Below are positions 44,255 to 54,375 of a stretch of 64,000 nucleotides of DNA, one piece after another. The first letter of the stretch is position 1. Each line of letters opens with the position of its first letter. The notes below the pieces were generated by a model. It searched no databases. It saw only the letters and a program-made list of their open reading frames with translations, and was not told where the DNA came from. Position numbers and translations under genes: made by a program. This DNA comes from Piezodorus guildinii (lineage: Eukaryota > Arthropoda > Insecta > Hemiptera > Pentatomidae): the NCBI GenBank assembly GCA_023052935.1, contig CM041298.1, forward strand, positions 18,459,371 to 18,523,370, read 5' to 3'.

Positions 44255-44391
44255 TAGTAAATATATATTGTTTAATCTAAAACATATGTTTTAAGCAATA
44301 CTGTATATAATTTTTCAAACTTTATTTAATAGTTCTTAAATATATTTTAACAACGGACTTCAGTGAAAGTTGTGTTTTGCGCTCACCAGAT
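44255..44391 (+). mobile_element. HINE/DINE-1-like element, 3' fragment
   Basis: Only the last ~137 bp is present, ending CAGTGAAAGTTGTGTTTTGCGCTCACCAGAT (decayed hairpin). Fourth unit of the head-to-tail series. Confidence 0.6.
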
Positions 44392-45084
44392 TTTTTTGTT
44401 ACCTTCTGGACTTGCGGAAGTTTGTAAAGTTACCAGGGAGAATACTTTCCTCCAAAAAGCTTTGCCCTTTCCAAGTCCTTATTGGGTTGGTCCCTTCCGA
44501 CTCGTAATCCGGAATCTTGGTGAGGATTTCGTTGTTACAGTCCGAGGGGTTTATTATTGTGTGTGTGTAGAGAGACCGTACAGTTCTTTGCCATAGCGAA
44601 AGAAAAACTGGATGGTGTCCCGTTTCTTTGTATTTTTTTTTTTAACTAACCAATTTAAGTTGAATAATCTACTAGTCGTAAATAACGTGTCTTTAAAATA
44701 TAGTTTACATATGTTTTATTACAATTGAAACTTTTTTGAATGGATAAATGTATTGTTAGGTTCTTATTAATTAAATTGCCCATTTCCATCCAATTTTTTT
44801 TTATTTTATTTTTCCTTCCCCTTACGTTATGGCCTTTAATATTCTTCATATTGCATATATAAAATATACATTTTGTCACATTTTAAAAAAAAAAACTATT
44901 ACAGGACCAGCCCGGTCAGGCTTGTTATCACCTTAGGCTAGTTTATCATCCTGTAATAGTTTTTTAAAATGTGGCAAAATATATTTTTTATATAAGTGCA
45001 ATATGAAAGAATATTAAAGGCAGAAACATAGGGAGAAGGAAAAAATAAATTAAAAAATGTTGAATGAAAATGAATTAATTCAAT
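44392..45084. other. No recognised gene; short inverted repeat 44831-45005
   Basis: AAAACTATTACAGG (44890-44904) and CCTGTAATAGTTTT (44950-44965), with flanking TGTGACAAAATG-type and TGGCAAAATAT sequence, form an imperfect palindrome. No frame of interest, apart from a 77-codon frame at 44363-44596 that I do not recognise. Confidence 0.4.
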
Positions 45085-45476
45085 TAAAAAATAACACAAC
45101 AATAGTTTATATAATTTACATAGGTTTTAGATTAAACAATATAAAATTGTTATGTACAATAATCACTTGATTTTATCAGGTTTTAATCAGTTTAAAATGT
45201 TATGTTTCAACTTTATAGAATAACATTATTTAAAAGTCTTTAGCTTTCTTAAGATATATTATAGATTTTCATCATTATTCCTATGTTGGGAAAAAGAAAT
45301 TCACCTAAAATAATATTTTTGATCTTTTTTCTTTTTGTTTTTTATAAAATTCGTTCAACTTGTTTATTCCCCCGTTTTTATAAATACTTACAAGTTGGAA
45401 TGCTTAATATTTTGGAAATTACAAAATTAAAGGTACTTTTTTAAAAATATATTACTAATATTTATTTATTAATATT
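45085..45476 (-). mobile_element. HINE/DINE-1-like element, strongly decayed
   Basis: Order of weak matches: AGATTAAACAATATA, TTTAGCTTTCTTAAG, CAACTTGTTTATT, AAAATTAAAGGTACTTTT. A continuation may exist after the LINE, from ~46840. Confidence 0.45.
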
Positions 45477-45489
45477 ATTAAGAAATATA

Positions 45490-46616
45490 ATAATAATGAT
45501 AATAATAGGCTTACCGAACCCGAAGGTTCGATGCCGATACCACCAAACTTCGCCTGCACAGACTCGTCCAATGTTCACCGGTCAAGCCCAAGCCCCCGAG
45601 ATCAGCCCTAATGCAATCCTCCTATCGACGCTTCGGCCTACCTTTCGGACGCCTACCAGTCGGTTCAGCGAATACCAACTTTCTCGGAATCCGTTCCTCA
45701 CTAAGCCCAACCACTTTACGCGCCCATTTGAGTCTCCGCGATGCTATCAACTCAATTATATTCACAGGGTACAAACTCCGCAATTCCGCGTTGTGCAACC
45801 TTCTAAACTCCCCAGTGGCCTCATCTCTCTTCGGACTAAATATAAATACGCAGTACTAATACGCAGTACCTTATTTTCGAAAACCTTAAGCCGTTGTTCA
45901 TCCTTCGAAGTAAGCGGCCACGCTTCCACATCCGTAAAGAACCGTCGGAAGAATAATAGTTTTATAAATTCAACCTTTAGGTTTTTAGACAGAAGCCGCG
46001 AGCTAAGTAATTTAGCAACTGAATAATAATACGCATTTCCCACCTTTAATCGGGACTTTATTTCTTCCTGGATTTCATTTTTTCTTGTTATCATTGAACC
46101 TAAATACTTGAATTTCTCTACGTGTTCAAAAGTATGACCTGAAATTTTTTTTTTTTTTTTTTTTTTTTATTCGTATATATTACAATTTGTCATAATAGAC
46201 AATAATAATAGTGCAACAGGATTTCACGAAATATTAATATCATCAAGATCGCCACCATTTCTGCAACTAATCATATATTTCGTCTTATCGGTATTTTATT
46301 CGAGACCTATTTGCTTACCGGTTTTTATTAACACACTTATATTTAGTTGTATAGTTTCCGTGTCTTCACCTAGTAGTACCAAATCATCGGCATACCCCAA
46401 AACCGGAATCTTGTCATCCATATTTAAGCCTTTCTCGGTACACATCACCTTTTCTATAACATATTCTAAGGCTATATTAAACAAAACAGGTGAAAGGGAG
46501 TCACCCTGTTTCAAACCCGATCGCACCTCAAATCTCTCGGAGTAATTATGACGGATTCTAACTTTATGAAATGTTTTCGACAAACACATCTCTACTAGGT
46601 TTACTAACTTTTTAGG
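45490..46616 (-). pseudogene. RTE-like LINE (family R), longest copy, with nested insertion
   Basis: Minus strand, 5'-truncated. RT domains are visible: EVRSGLKQGDSLSPVLFNIALEYVIEK (domain 4), VLGYADDLVLLGEDTE (domain 5 with the catalytic YADD), then, beyond a nested insertion, the RSRLKVGNAYYYSVAKLLSSRLL region, the W-x2-T.KDEQRLKVFENKVLR region and the family C terminus. (ATT)n-type tail at ~45490-45509. Frameshifts near 45.85 kb; a perfect 13-bp duplication ATTAAGAAATATA lies at 45477-45489 and 46617-46629. Confidence 0.92.
46145..46226 (-). pseudogene. Jockey-like LINE (family A), ~80-bp micro-insertion
   Basis: Poly(T) 46145-46168, then the reverse complement of the last ~58 bp of family A (TCGTATATATTACAATTTGT, ATTATTATTGTC region). 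Flanked by GAAAT on both sides. It interrupts the family R copy between the YADD and thumb regions; excising it plus one GAAAT restores alignment to the copy at 18.5 kb. Confidence 0.88.
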
Positions 46617-46629
46617 ATTAAGAAATATA

Positions 46630-47544
46630 TAATTTAAATATTAATATAAGCTATTGATATTTTAAATAAGGTAAATTCACAAAGACAGCCCATACTAATG
46701 TATCTCTTTATTAAGGTTTCACCATATTCACCTGTAACATTTTTTAATTTTTTTTCTATTGGTGAAAAATGAATTTCATACAAAACGTTTTCATAAAATA
46801 AAAATAAAGGTTAATAAGTATAGACTGTTTTGGTGTAATTTACTTTACTTGAATTAAAGGTACTTAAGAGGCTAATTTAAAAGTTAAAAAAAAAAAATAC
46901 ATCAAGTTGTGATGGATCTTTCTCCTATAAACATAAGTATACAGTATGAGAAAGCATTATAATTTTGGTAATTTTTAAATCCGCATTATCAACGAAAGAT
47001 AGCTCTGTTGTTATTATAACACTAAAAAAAAAAACACGATTCTAAGTAACTGTTACTTTCAAACAGTATATTATTTTATGCGTTGTAAGTTTGAATAAAA
47101 ATATTAAAACTTTCCGAAACTGGATTATATTTAACATAGCTTCAGAAAGAGATGTCACAATAATCAGTACATCGAATATTTCAGTTTTACCATTTTTTAA
47201 ATTACGGTTTTAACGATTTTAATTAAGCTCATTAAATCACTTTTTAATTAAATCACGTCTTAGGCCTGACAGTTTTTATCCTCATTAACTTAGATTGTCA
47301 GCGCTTTAAGACCGAATGTTTCAAAATTGATTTGTCTTAAGTACATTTATTTAAAATAATTCACTACCACTTTTTCATTAACAATAAAAAAAAAAAAAAA
47401 GAGCTTTGCAAAAATTTGATAATCAATCACCTAAACTAGAAAAAAGAAATAAATAATAAATAGAATAATAATTTAGTGCCACGGCAAAAAGCATCTTATT
47501 AATTAAGTAATTTTGAAGATTGTATAAGCCTGAATTATTTGCTG
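46630..47544. other. Decayed HINE-like and unrecognised sequence
   Basis: From ~46905 (CCTATAAACATAAGTATACAGTATGAGAAAGCATTATAA, shown only to mark the region's start) weak family resemblance continues to ~47350 on the plus sense. No frame. Confidence 0.3.
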
Positions 47545-47765
47545 TTATTTCAGCCGTGAAGCGACCCTGGGGTATAGAGCCCTCCTGGGGCCTACCCAGC
47601 CTCTTATAAAGTGGGTACCCAAAGATTGGAGCAAAACGACCTGGCGGCTTATCGTGATCTAGGCCTAATCACTTCCTTGCATGATCGTTGGCCAAGTAAC
47701 AGTACAAACTCTATAGGTACCGAACCCTTGATTCTTCATTAGTTTTAGAGGTACAGGTTTTTTTC
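47545..47765 (+). mobile_element. tRNA-related SINE (family 2), 5'-truncated copy
   Basis: Starts within the body (GCGACCCTGGGGTATAGAGC) and continues with AAGTGGGTACCCAAAGATTG, CTAGGCCTAATCAC and GGCCAAGTAACAGTACAAA. The tRNA-like head is absent. Confidence 0.6.
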
Positions 47766-48038
47766 TTATATTTTAATATAACATATTACTTTATTAAATG
47801 TGGAATGGATCCATTGATATTCAATGCTATTCGTAATAAATTTTCCTGTATTTCAGTTCCAATAAATATTATTCCTCGAATAAGGGAAGAAAAAAAACAA
47901 AAAAAAAAAACAGGATAAATAAAATTCGCACAAAATAAAGCTAGAATTAATATTATGACGGAAAAAGCAACAGTAAATATTCATACAACATATCAATACC
48001 ATGATATTAAGAGTGGGCTGGAAAATAAAATAATATAA
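47766..48038. other. No recognised feature
   Basis: AT-rich. Confidence 0.4.
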
Positions 48039-48950
48039 TATTTACTGGAAGGAATTAGTCCGGGTGGCAACTAAATGAAACAACTAAATAGTTTTAACTA
48101 TTTATTGCTAGCCAACGTTTCGGCCCCCCTTTGTGGGTCATCATCAGGGCTAAAAAGATACAATTTCATTGAAATCAAATACAATATTATATAATCTATT
48201 GAGCTAGAGAAAGTCGGTATTAAAATATAAAAAAAAAGATATCTAAAAAATAAAAAGAAAAATTAAATTACAATGGCTATAGTATAATGATGAAAGTGCT
48301 ATGCATAAAAACAAAGTTATGACTAAAGAAAATTTTCAAAGATATCAATATTTACATGAAATAGGAAACATAAAAATATGAAGTAGAGTGGCGATACGTA
48401 CCGCATGGTGGGCGAATGGAAACTGGGTAGTTTGGTAGATGGGGAGTAGGTAGGATGGAAAATACGTAGGAAATGTAGGTAGAATGGAAAGTACGTACCG
48501 TATTTATGGAAAGATTTTGACAACAATGACTAAAATTTTAACACTACTATACAAAGAATTAATGAAATTTAACATACGATAATAATAACATAATAATGAT
48601 ACAAGATAAAAAAAAAAAAAAAATTCTATTCGTGAAATATAACCTATATATTGAAATAACAATGATAGAGTAAAACTTCACCTCCGAACTAAATTATCCC
48701 TCATTATATTAAATGTATCAAAAATAACAGGGTGGAAAAAAAATAAATAAAACGTAAAATAATAATGGAACATTGTAAAACACACTACTTGACAAATCTT
48801 TCAGGTTGATAAAAATAAAGTTAAATAAACATAAATAAAAGTTGGAATAAATTGAATTGTGAAGGCATTTAGAATTTCTAAATACATAAAAAAATAACAC
48901 CGGACTAATTCCTTCCGGTAATTCTCAACGGTCAACTAATTATATCCACT
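48039..48950. mobile_element. Hammerhead-bearing palindromic element, second well-preserved copy
   Basis: The left arm matches the 37.14-kb element closely: GGAATTAGTCCGGGTGGC, AAATGAAACAACTAAATAG, hammerhead, CAATTTCATTGAAAT, TATTGAGCTAGAGAAAGTCGGTA. The right end has CCGGACTAATTCCTTCCGG and the common tail TTCTCAACGGTCAACTAATT. The right arm lacks its hammerhead. A 9-bp ATAATATAA at each side (48030-48038, 48951-48959) may be the target duplication but is AT-rich. Confidence 0.68.
48108..48153 (-). ncRNA. Hammerhead ribozyme-like motif with full core
   Basis: On minus: stem I TTAGCC (48148-48153) with GGCTAG (48108-48113), 6 bp with one G.U; core CTGATGA (48141-48147); stem II GACCC/GGGCC with one A.C mismatch; GAAA (48118-48121); CGTT. 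All invariant core positions are present. Relative to the 37.7-kb copy, the fourth stem I pair is A-T instead of T-A, a compensatory change. Confidence 0.68.
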
Positions 48951-48959
48951 ATAATATAA

Positions 48960-49558
48960 AATATAGTTCACTACTTTACTCAGCCGTAGAAAAATTAAAT
49001 TTCAGAATAATTAAAGGTTTAATTGCTTTAGTAATTAAGTATATAATTATATCCGAACAGAATACACTCATTTTTTTTATTTCTTTATTTGTACAATATT
49101 TTATGTATATAAAACAAAATGGATGAAACCAGGTAAACTTGTAGAATCATTGAGTTCCTTTATTGAATTAATTATTAAATAATTTCAAACCCATCGAAAA
49201 ACGCAATTTTTTAGAAAATAAATGGAAGAATGACTTGTGCAGCTCTTAAAAAAATATTAGGACCTCCAGGATTTTATTTTCTAAACGCAATCTCCGGACT
49301 GTAACTGAAATATCCCCGAAGGCAATATTGTCAACAATGCATGACTCCTCTGCTACGAAAATGTTCTCCCATCTGGGAGATATTCACATTTTTTTTATGT
49401 TGTTAGTCTGTTTTTTTTGTACTTTTATCGAACGAATATTAGGTAATTCGTTTCTGTAATAAAAATATTACTTAAAAAAACGTAATAAGCTAATTTCTTA
49501 CTTACTAACAACTTAAAAAAAAGTAATAAACTTTCACAGACAAATCGGAAAGAAAAAA
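48960..49558. other. No recognised feature
   Basis: AT-rich, no supportable frame. Confidence 0.4.
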
Positions 49559-50424
49559 AAATCATATGACTTTCATTTACCTCCACTGTTAATAAAAATA
49601 AAATAAATTGTTCTTAAACATTTTTAAATAGAGTTATTAATGAAAATAAATTTTTAAAGAATTAATTACATCGAATTTCAATAGAAAAATGTGTTTTATC
49701 GAAAAGGCAATTAATCAGTTAGTTTTATCGGCTTTTCATCACTCTTTATTAACTTTTACAAGCTTGTGTATTAGATAATATTTTTTTCTAAAATCTTTAG
49801 CTTTCCAACGGTATATTACACATCTATATTACTTGTCTTATGTTCAAAAACAAAAAAATGCAATAAAAAAATACTATTTCAGGTTTTTCCTTTAGGTGGG
49901 TATCGAATTCATTTTAATTATATTTATACCTGTTTTTCATCAGTGGTAACAAAATGATACAGTTATTTTTATAGAATTAAAGAAATTAAAGGTACTTTAG
50001 AAGAAGAAAATTTAAAATATCGGCATTTTAGCCCTGTTAGACTATTTTAATCAGAATGAAACCTGCATGATATTAGAGCCTATTAAATTTTACATAGATG
50101 TAGTGAGTTTAATCAAAACCGTTTTTGAAAAAATCATAAAAATGTGCAACATGCACCTTATAAAGTGGATCTTCTGGTCAACCGATTTTGATGAAAAAGT
50201 TGTTGTAACATCTCGGGCCTATAGTTGTTTTAAATAAGACATTTCAGTTTCATAGGACTTTTCGTTTCCGCCCGGAGTTACCACACACATACACACAGAC
50301 CTCTTTGCGGGACTTGGTTATTTGGACTCAGGGGACCCTAAAACGTGTATTTCCGTTGAAAAATGTAGTTCGAAAATTTTCACGATCGCAAAACTTTCCC
50401 TTACTTTATATAGTAAGTGAAAGT
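49559..50424 (-). mobile_element. HINE/DINE-1-like element, nearly complete
   Basis: The hairpin end is degraded (AATCATATGACTTTCATTTACC). The interior is complete; a short (CA)n tract lies at ~50283-50296, and the terminus ACTTTCACTTAC (minus) ends at 50424. Confidence 0.75.
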
Positions 50425-50620
50425 AATAAATGTTTAAAGAATTAATTACATTGATATTCAATCGAAATACGTGTTTTATTAAATAATCTATCATATTTGT
50501 ATCTACGACAGTCAGTTTTATCGGCTTTCCATCACTCTCCGTTAAATTAATAAGACAAAATCATTTAAAAAACCATTAGCTTTGCAAAGGTATCGTGCAT
50601 TGTAAGATTAACTACTCAGT
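50425..50620 (-). mobile_element. HINE/DINE-1-like element, partial, in tandem
   Basis: AATACGTGTTTTATTAAATAATC, CCATCACTCTCCGTTAA and ATTAGCTTTGCAAAGGTAT continue the family order immediately after the previous copy. Lost beyond ~50620. Confidence 0.55.
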
Positions 50621-52190
50621 AAATGTATAAAGTTGTATTTATTTGTATTGTATATGTGGTTATAAAGTTTTAACGTGATGATTGGAACGTAACAATTATA
50701 TATCAGGTTTCCAAATCATTTACAGATACCCTTTCACAGGAGTATGTGTATGTATAATTTTGTTTACATTTTATTACTCATAATGTTAAACTTGTATGCA
50801 CCAGATTAACCAAAAACTAATAAGCATACAATTGATAAAACTGAAAGCTTGGTAATTTTTCTAAATAGGGGACGGTCTCGTGTTTTTAGTCGCCCGTCTT
50901 GTAATCTAGCTAAGTGGGAAGAATTTATGCTGCAATTCCTACTAAAATTACGGAGAATTCATTTTAACGTCTTCGGAGCGTCATTAGTTTTGAAAAAAAA
51001 TTACAAAGAAGCTTTTAGGATATTTGTAGGTAAAGGCTTAAGTATAAGTTCATAATTTAAATAAAAATTAGATCAAATTTTATTCACTGACTGTTGTTAT
51101 GGAACTGGAAAGTTTAGAAAAGTCAGATAATTTGAATTCGAACATCTAGCAACCTTGATAATAGTATTTGTATCATTTAGTTCTTAGTATATAAAAACTC
51201 GGTTTTAATTTTATTAATAACCATCTCACTTCACTGTTGGAATCATAGACAAAGATACTTATATATTTACAAACTCTTTTGAATGATAAATTAAAAAAAC
51301 AAACAACGTTCTTGACGTTAGATCATGCTTATAACATGATGTTATAATAAAAGTCAATAATTCACTTTTACGTCTTGGATAATAATTTTTGTTTTAGGGA
51401 TAAACAGGTCAAATGTTATTCAACCTAACTCCAAATTACCACATTACACATATATAATTTTAAAATTGAGTATCAGAAAAAATTTATATTATTTTAATCA
51501 ATAGTTATTAAAAAAGAAATATGAAGTTTTGAAATAAATCACTTACTTACCAAAAAGAAGTGAGAAAAACGTACCTGAAACATCAAAAATCAATTATTAG
51601 TATTTAATTTTCAAAACATATATTCATATATATGTGTGGTGTTTCAAGTTTAAGTGACCAGGCTTCAGGATTAAAATAAGGAACTCAAAACAAGAGAAAA
51701 AAAAAGGCCATGGAGAGGAAATCGGAAATGCGAAGTTAAGAAGTTAGAGTCGAAAATCCAACGTTATAGTCGAAAATGTTTTTCTGGCATTATCAGCTTC
51801 TAGATTCTCAGGAAGCGATTACTGGAATAAAAGTTTTAAGTTATAAAATTCGACAAAAACTGGTTCAAAGCTACCGTGATTAGACCCAGAGATACAATCA
51901 TAACATCTTAACATTCTTGACTGCCATATATCAATCCTCCATGATTACTCGTAAATTGTACAGCTGGATCATATAAAAAATACATATAAATTTAATATTT
52001 AGGACTTCAACAGCCATCTCTGTTTAATTATTAAAAATCGCTGGGTCTAAGGACGCTAGGTTCAATTGCTTAGAGTCAATTCTTATAGAATTTAATGACC
52101 TACAATTTTTATTTCTGAGATTTTGCCGAAAAATCAATTCCTGAGAAGATAGACGCTGATAACACCTAAAAAACATTTTCAACTCTCTAT
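50621..52190. other. Longest stretch with no recognised feature
   Basis: About 1.5 kb without a transposon match, RNA motif or convincing frame. If this locus has host sequence, intergenic or intronic DNA here is a candidate. Confidence 0.4.
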
Positions 52191-52202
52191 ATATTGTATT
52201 TG

Positions 52203-52402
52203 GGCTCAGTGAGGAGCGGATTCCGAGAAAGTTGGTAATCGCTGGTCCGACTGGTAGGCGTCCGAAAGGTAGGCCGAAGCGGAGATGGGAGGATTGCGTT
52301 CAGGCTGATCTCGGGGGCTTGGGCTTGAACGGTGAACATTGGACGAGTCTGTGTAGGCGAAATTTGGTGGTATCGGCATCGAACCTTCGGGTTCGGTAAG
52401 CC
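52203..52402 (+). pseudogene. RTE-like LINE (family R), ~200-bp 3' end
   Basis: Reads LSEERIPRKLVIAGPTG, PKRRWEDCVQADLGGLGL and SASNLRVR then stop, with hardly any (ATT)n tail left. I could not identify a clear target duplication. Confidence 0.85.
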
Positions 52403-52414
52403 AATTTTTATTAC

Positions 52415-52700
52415 TATATGGTATAATGTTTGATTAGTTCTCGAGTGTTGATAATTTAAGTTTTCTACTGGTCTTAGGTTTCAGTCAAAAAAAAAAAAAA
52501 AATTATAGAACGCTTCGAGCATTTATTGCTCTCGTTTTCATGCCTTAACAGTGGGAAAACAATAAACAGAACATTAATATTTTTATACAATAATTAATAG
52601 ATGATGTTCTTGTTGAAAAGACAGAAAAGATTGCATTGAACAATGAATGGATATACAATAGTTAAATAGATATTTCAATTAGAATTTACATTAAATATAT
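52415..52700 (+). repeat. Interspersed repeat X, copy 1
   Basis: Shares GATTAGTTCTCGAGTGTTGATAATTTAAG-type sequence, CATGCCTTAACAGTGG, ACAATAATTAATAGATGATG and CATTGAACAATGAATG, in order, with 53975-54275. Non-coding. Confidence 0.7.
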
Positions 52701-53053
52701 TATTAGAAATTTAATTACAATTTGAGATAAAATATTGTTTTTCATAGACATAAGTGTAAACTATAAACATTGAAAGAACACTGAAGTAAAGATGTTAGGA
52801 ATAGTTCAGGTATGGAGGATTTTCCAAAGAGCCCGCGGTTTTCTGCTTTTGTTTATTTGTTTTATTTATTAAATTTGAGTAACATGAATAAACGTTTTGG
52901 TCTTCAGATTTTTTTATTTACAGCGCTATTTTTATATTTTACTTTAGTAAACATTTCTTTCATATTTCGTTTGAAGCTTTTTATTTTCATAATGTATACT
53001 TTTGGGTGAATGGAATTTGAATGCATGTCTCGTTTTTCTGAAATGAGTTGTAG

Positions 53054-53054
<1 letters not shown>

Positions 53055-53109
<55 letters not shown>

Positions 53110-53112
53110 TTT
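53055..53112. repeat. (AT)n followed by T-tract
   Basis: Microsatellite at 53055-53090 followed by ~22 T. Confidence 0.9.
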
Positions 53113-53281
53113 GGAACATCAGAATACATTCGCATGATCTTGTAATCAAAACGAGATAATCGAATGTAATTAAATCGAGAAAACATATATTTATTTAGTG
53201 AAGTGAGAATGGTTAACTGTGTGAGTAAGTGAGAGTACAGTCAAAAGAACACACAATTAAGATATAAACTTAATAAACTGG

Positions 53282-53320
53282 TGCCGACGTTTAGGCCTAA
53301 ATCATAGGCCTTCTACAGGG
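53282..53320 (-). ncRNA. Decayed hammerhead-like motif
   Basis: Minus: CCCTGTAGAAGGCCTATG, then TTAGGCC, TAAACGTC and GGCAC. Stem II is intact (GGCC/GGCC), but the core reads CTGTAGA and GAAA is TAAA. Confidence 0.4.
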
Positions 53321-53528
53321 ATATAAAAAACAAAAGACAAAAATCAGATGTAGAATACAAAATAAAGAGATAACTAAAAGAAATATACAGATAATAAAAA
53401 CAAAGTGAAATGAAGGTAATGGCAAAAGACAAACATAATAAAAAAAAAAGGAACAAAAGAAAGTAGAAAGATAATAGAAGATAATATAAAATAGAAAGAT
53501 AATAGAAAACTAAATTAAAAAAGAGGTG

Positions 53529-53588
53529 GCCTATTTACTTGTTGTATTTATTTAATACAGTTGTAAATTTCTTTAAATAAATAAAATA
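53529..53588 (+). pseudogene. LINE family B, 60-bp micro-insertion
   Basis: Only the tail of family B (TTTACTTGTTGTATTTATTT, ACAGTTGTAAATTTC, TAAA repeats), flanked by the 12-bp duplication AAAAAAGAGGTG (53517-53528, 53589-53600). Confidence 0.88.
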
Positions 53589-53974
53589 AAAAAAGAGGTG
53601 AGAGTTATTAAATCAGATATGAGCACGTACCGTTTGAAGGAGAGCATCACAACAAAGAAGCAATAATGGCACCCAGGGTGGGGAAAATATTGAACCATTG
53701 AATGGCGTTAACAATGGTATAAAAGTAAACATTAAACAAATGAATTTTTACAAATATTGAAAATACTTAACAAAATATATTTTAACAGGGAAAACTGAGT
53801 GAATTAAAATTGAAACAAATAACAAAAAAAATGAAAATAGAGATGTATAAAATAATTAACGTGTAGGGAGGGACAAAGCAATATGGAGTGGAAACGGGAG
53901 ATGTAAATCATAACTAAAGAAACAAAAGAAATAAGTGAAAAAAGTCATATAATTATAATTGATAATATATATAT

Positions 53975-54264
53975 ATTGTATGATCAGTTCTCGATTGTTG
54001 ATAATTTAAGTTTCTATTGTTCTTAGGTTTCAATGAATGAATAAACAATTTTATTTATGCGGGTTTCGAGAGTTTATTATTTTCATAATCATGCCTTAAC
54101 AATGGAAACAAAAAAAAACAGAACATATCTATTAATACAATAATTAATAGATAATGTTATTGTTGGAGATATAGAAAAGAATACATTGAACAATGAATGC
54201 TCATACAGTAGGTTCTCGAAACGTCGCATAAATAAAATTGTTTATTCATTGACTGAAACCGAAG

Positions 54265-54275
<11 letters not shown>
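53975..54275 (+). repeat. Interspersed repeat X, copy 2, with inverted ends
   Basis: ~57-bp inverted repeats at 54018-54075 and 54212-54270 (ATTGTTCTTAGGTTTCA..., AATAAACAATTTTATTTATGC, then GTTTCGAG). The right end contains CGAAACGTCGC, again reminiscent of the hammerhead 3' part. Confidence 0.7.
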
Positions 54276-54320
<45 letters not shown>

Positions 54321-54340
54321 TAAATATATAATATATATAT
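54268..54340. repeat. (AT)n microsatellite
   Basis: TA dinucleotide run with two interruptions. Confidence 0.9.
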
Positions 54341-54375
54341 ATTTTTTTATTGTGTGTTCTTTTGACTGCACCCTG

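Larger units (their letters stand above)
53230..54375. mobile_element. Palindromic element, decayed, with hammerhead remnant
   Basis: Inverted ends share CAGTCAAAAGAACACACA (53238-53256 and ~54353-54371). The left arm holds CGACGTTTAGGCCTAAATCATAGGCC, a mutated hammerhead on minus. It contains a 60-bp family B insertion and repeat X. The GCAGGGTGCAGTC end resembles GCAGGGTGCGGTC at 5588, linking it to the 5.57-kb element. Confidence 0.5.

Noticed and set aside
44363..44596. 77-codon plus frame (LPFPSPYWVGPFRLV)
   Set aside because: Starts within a HINE 3' fragment and has no recognisable family; could be chance in a GC-richer patch. Noted but not annotated as a gene.
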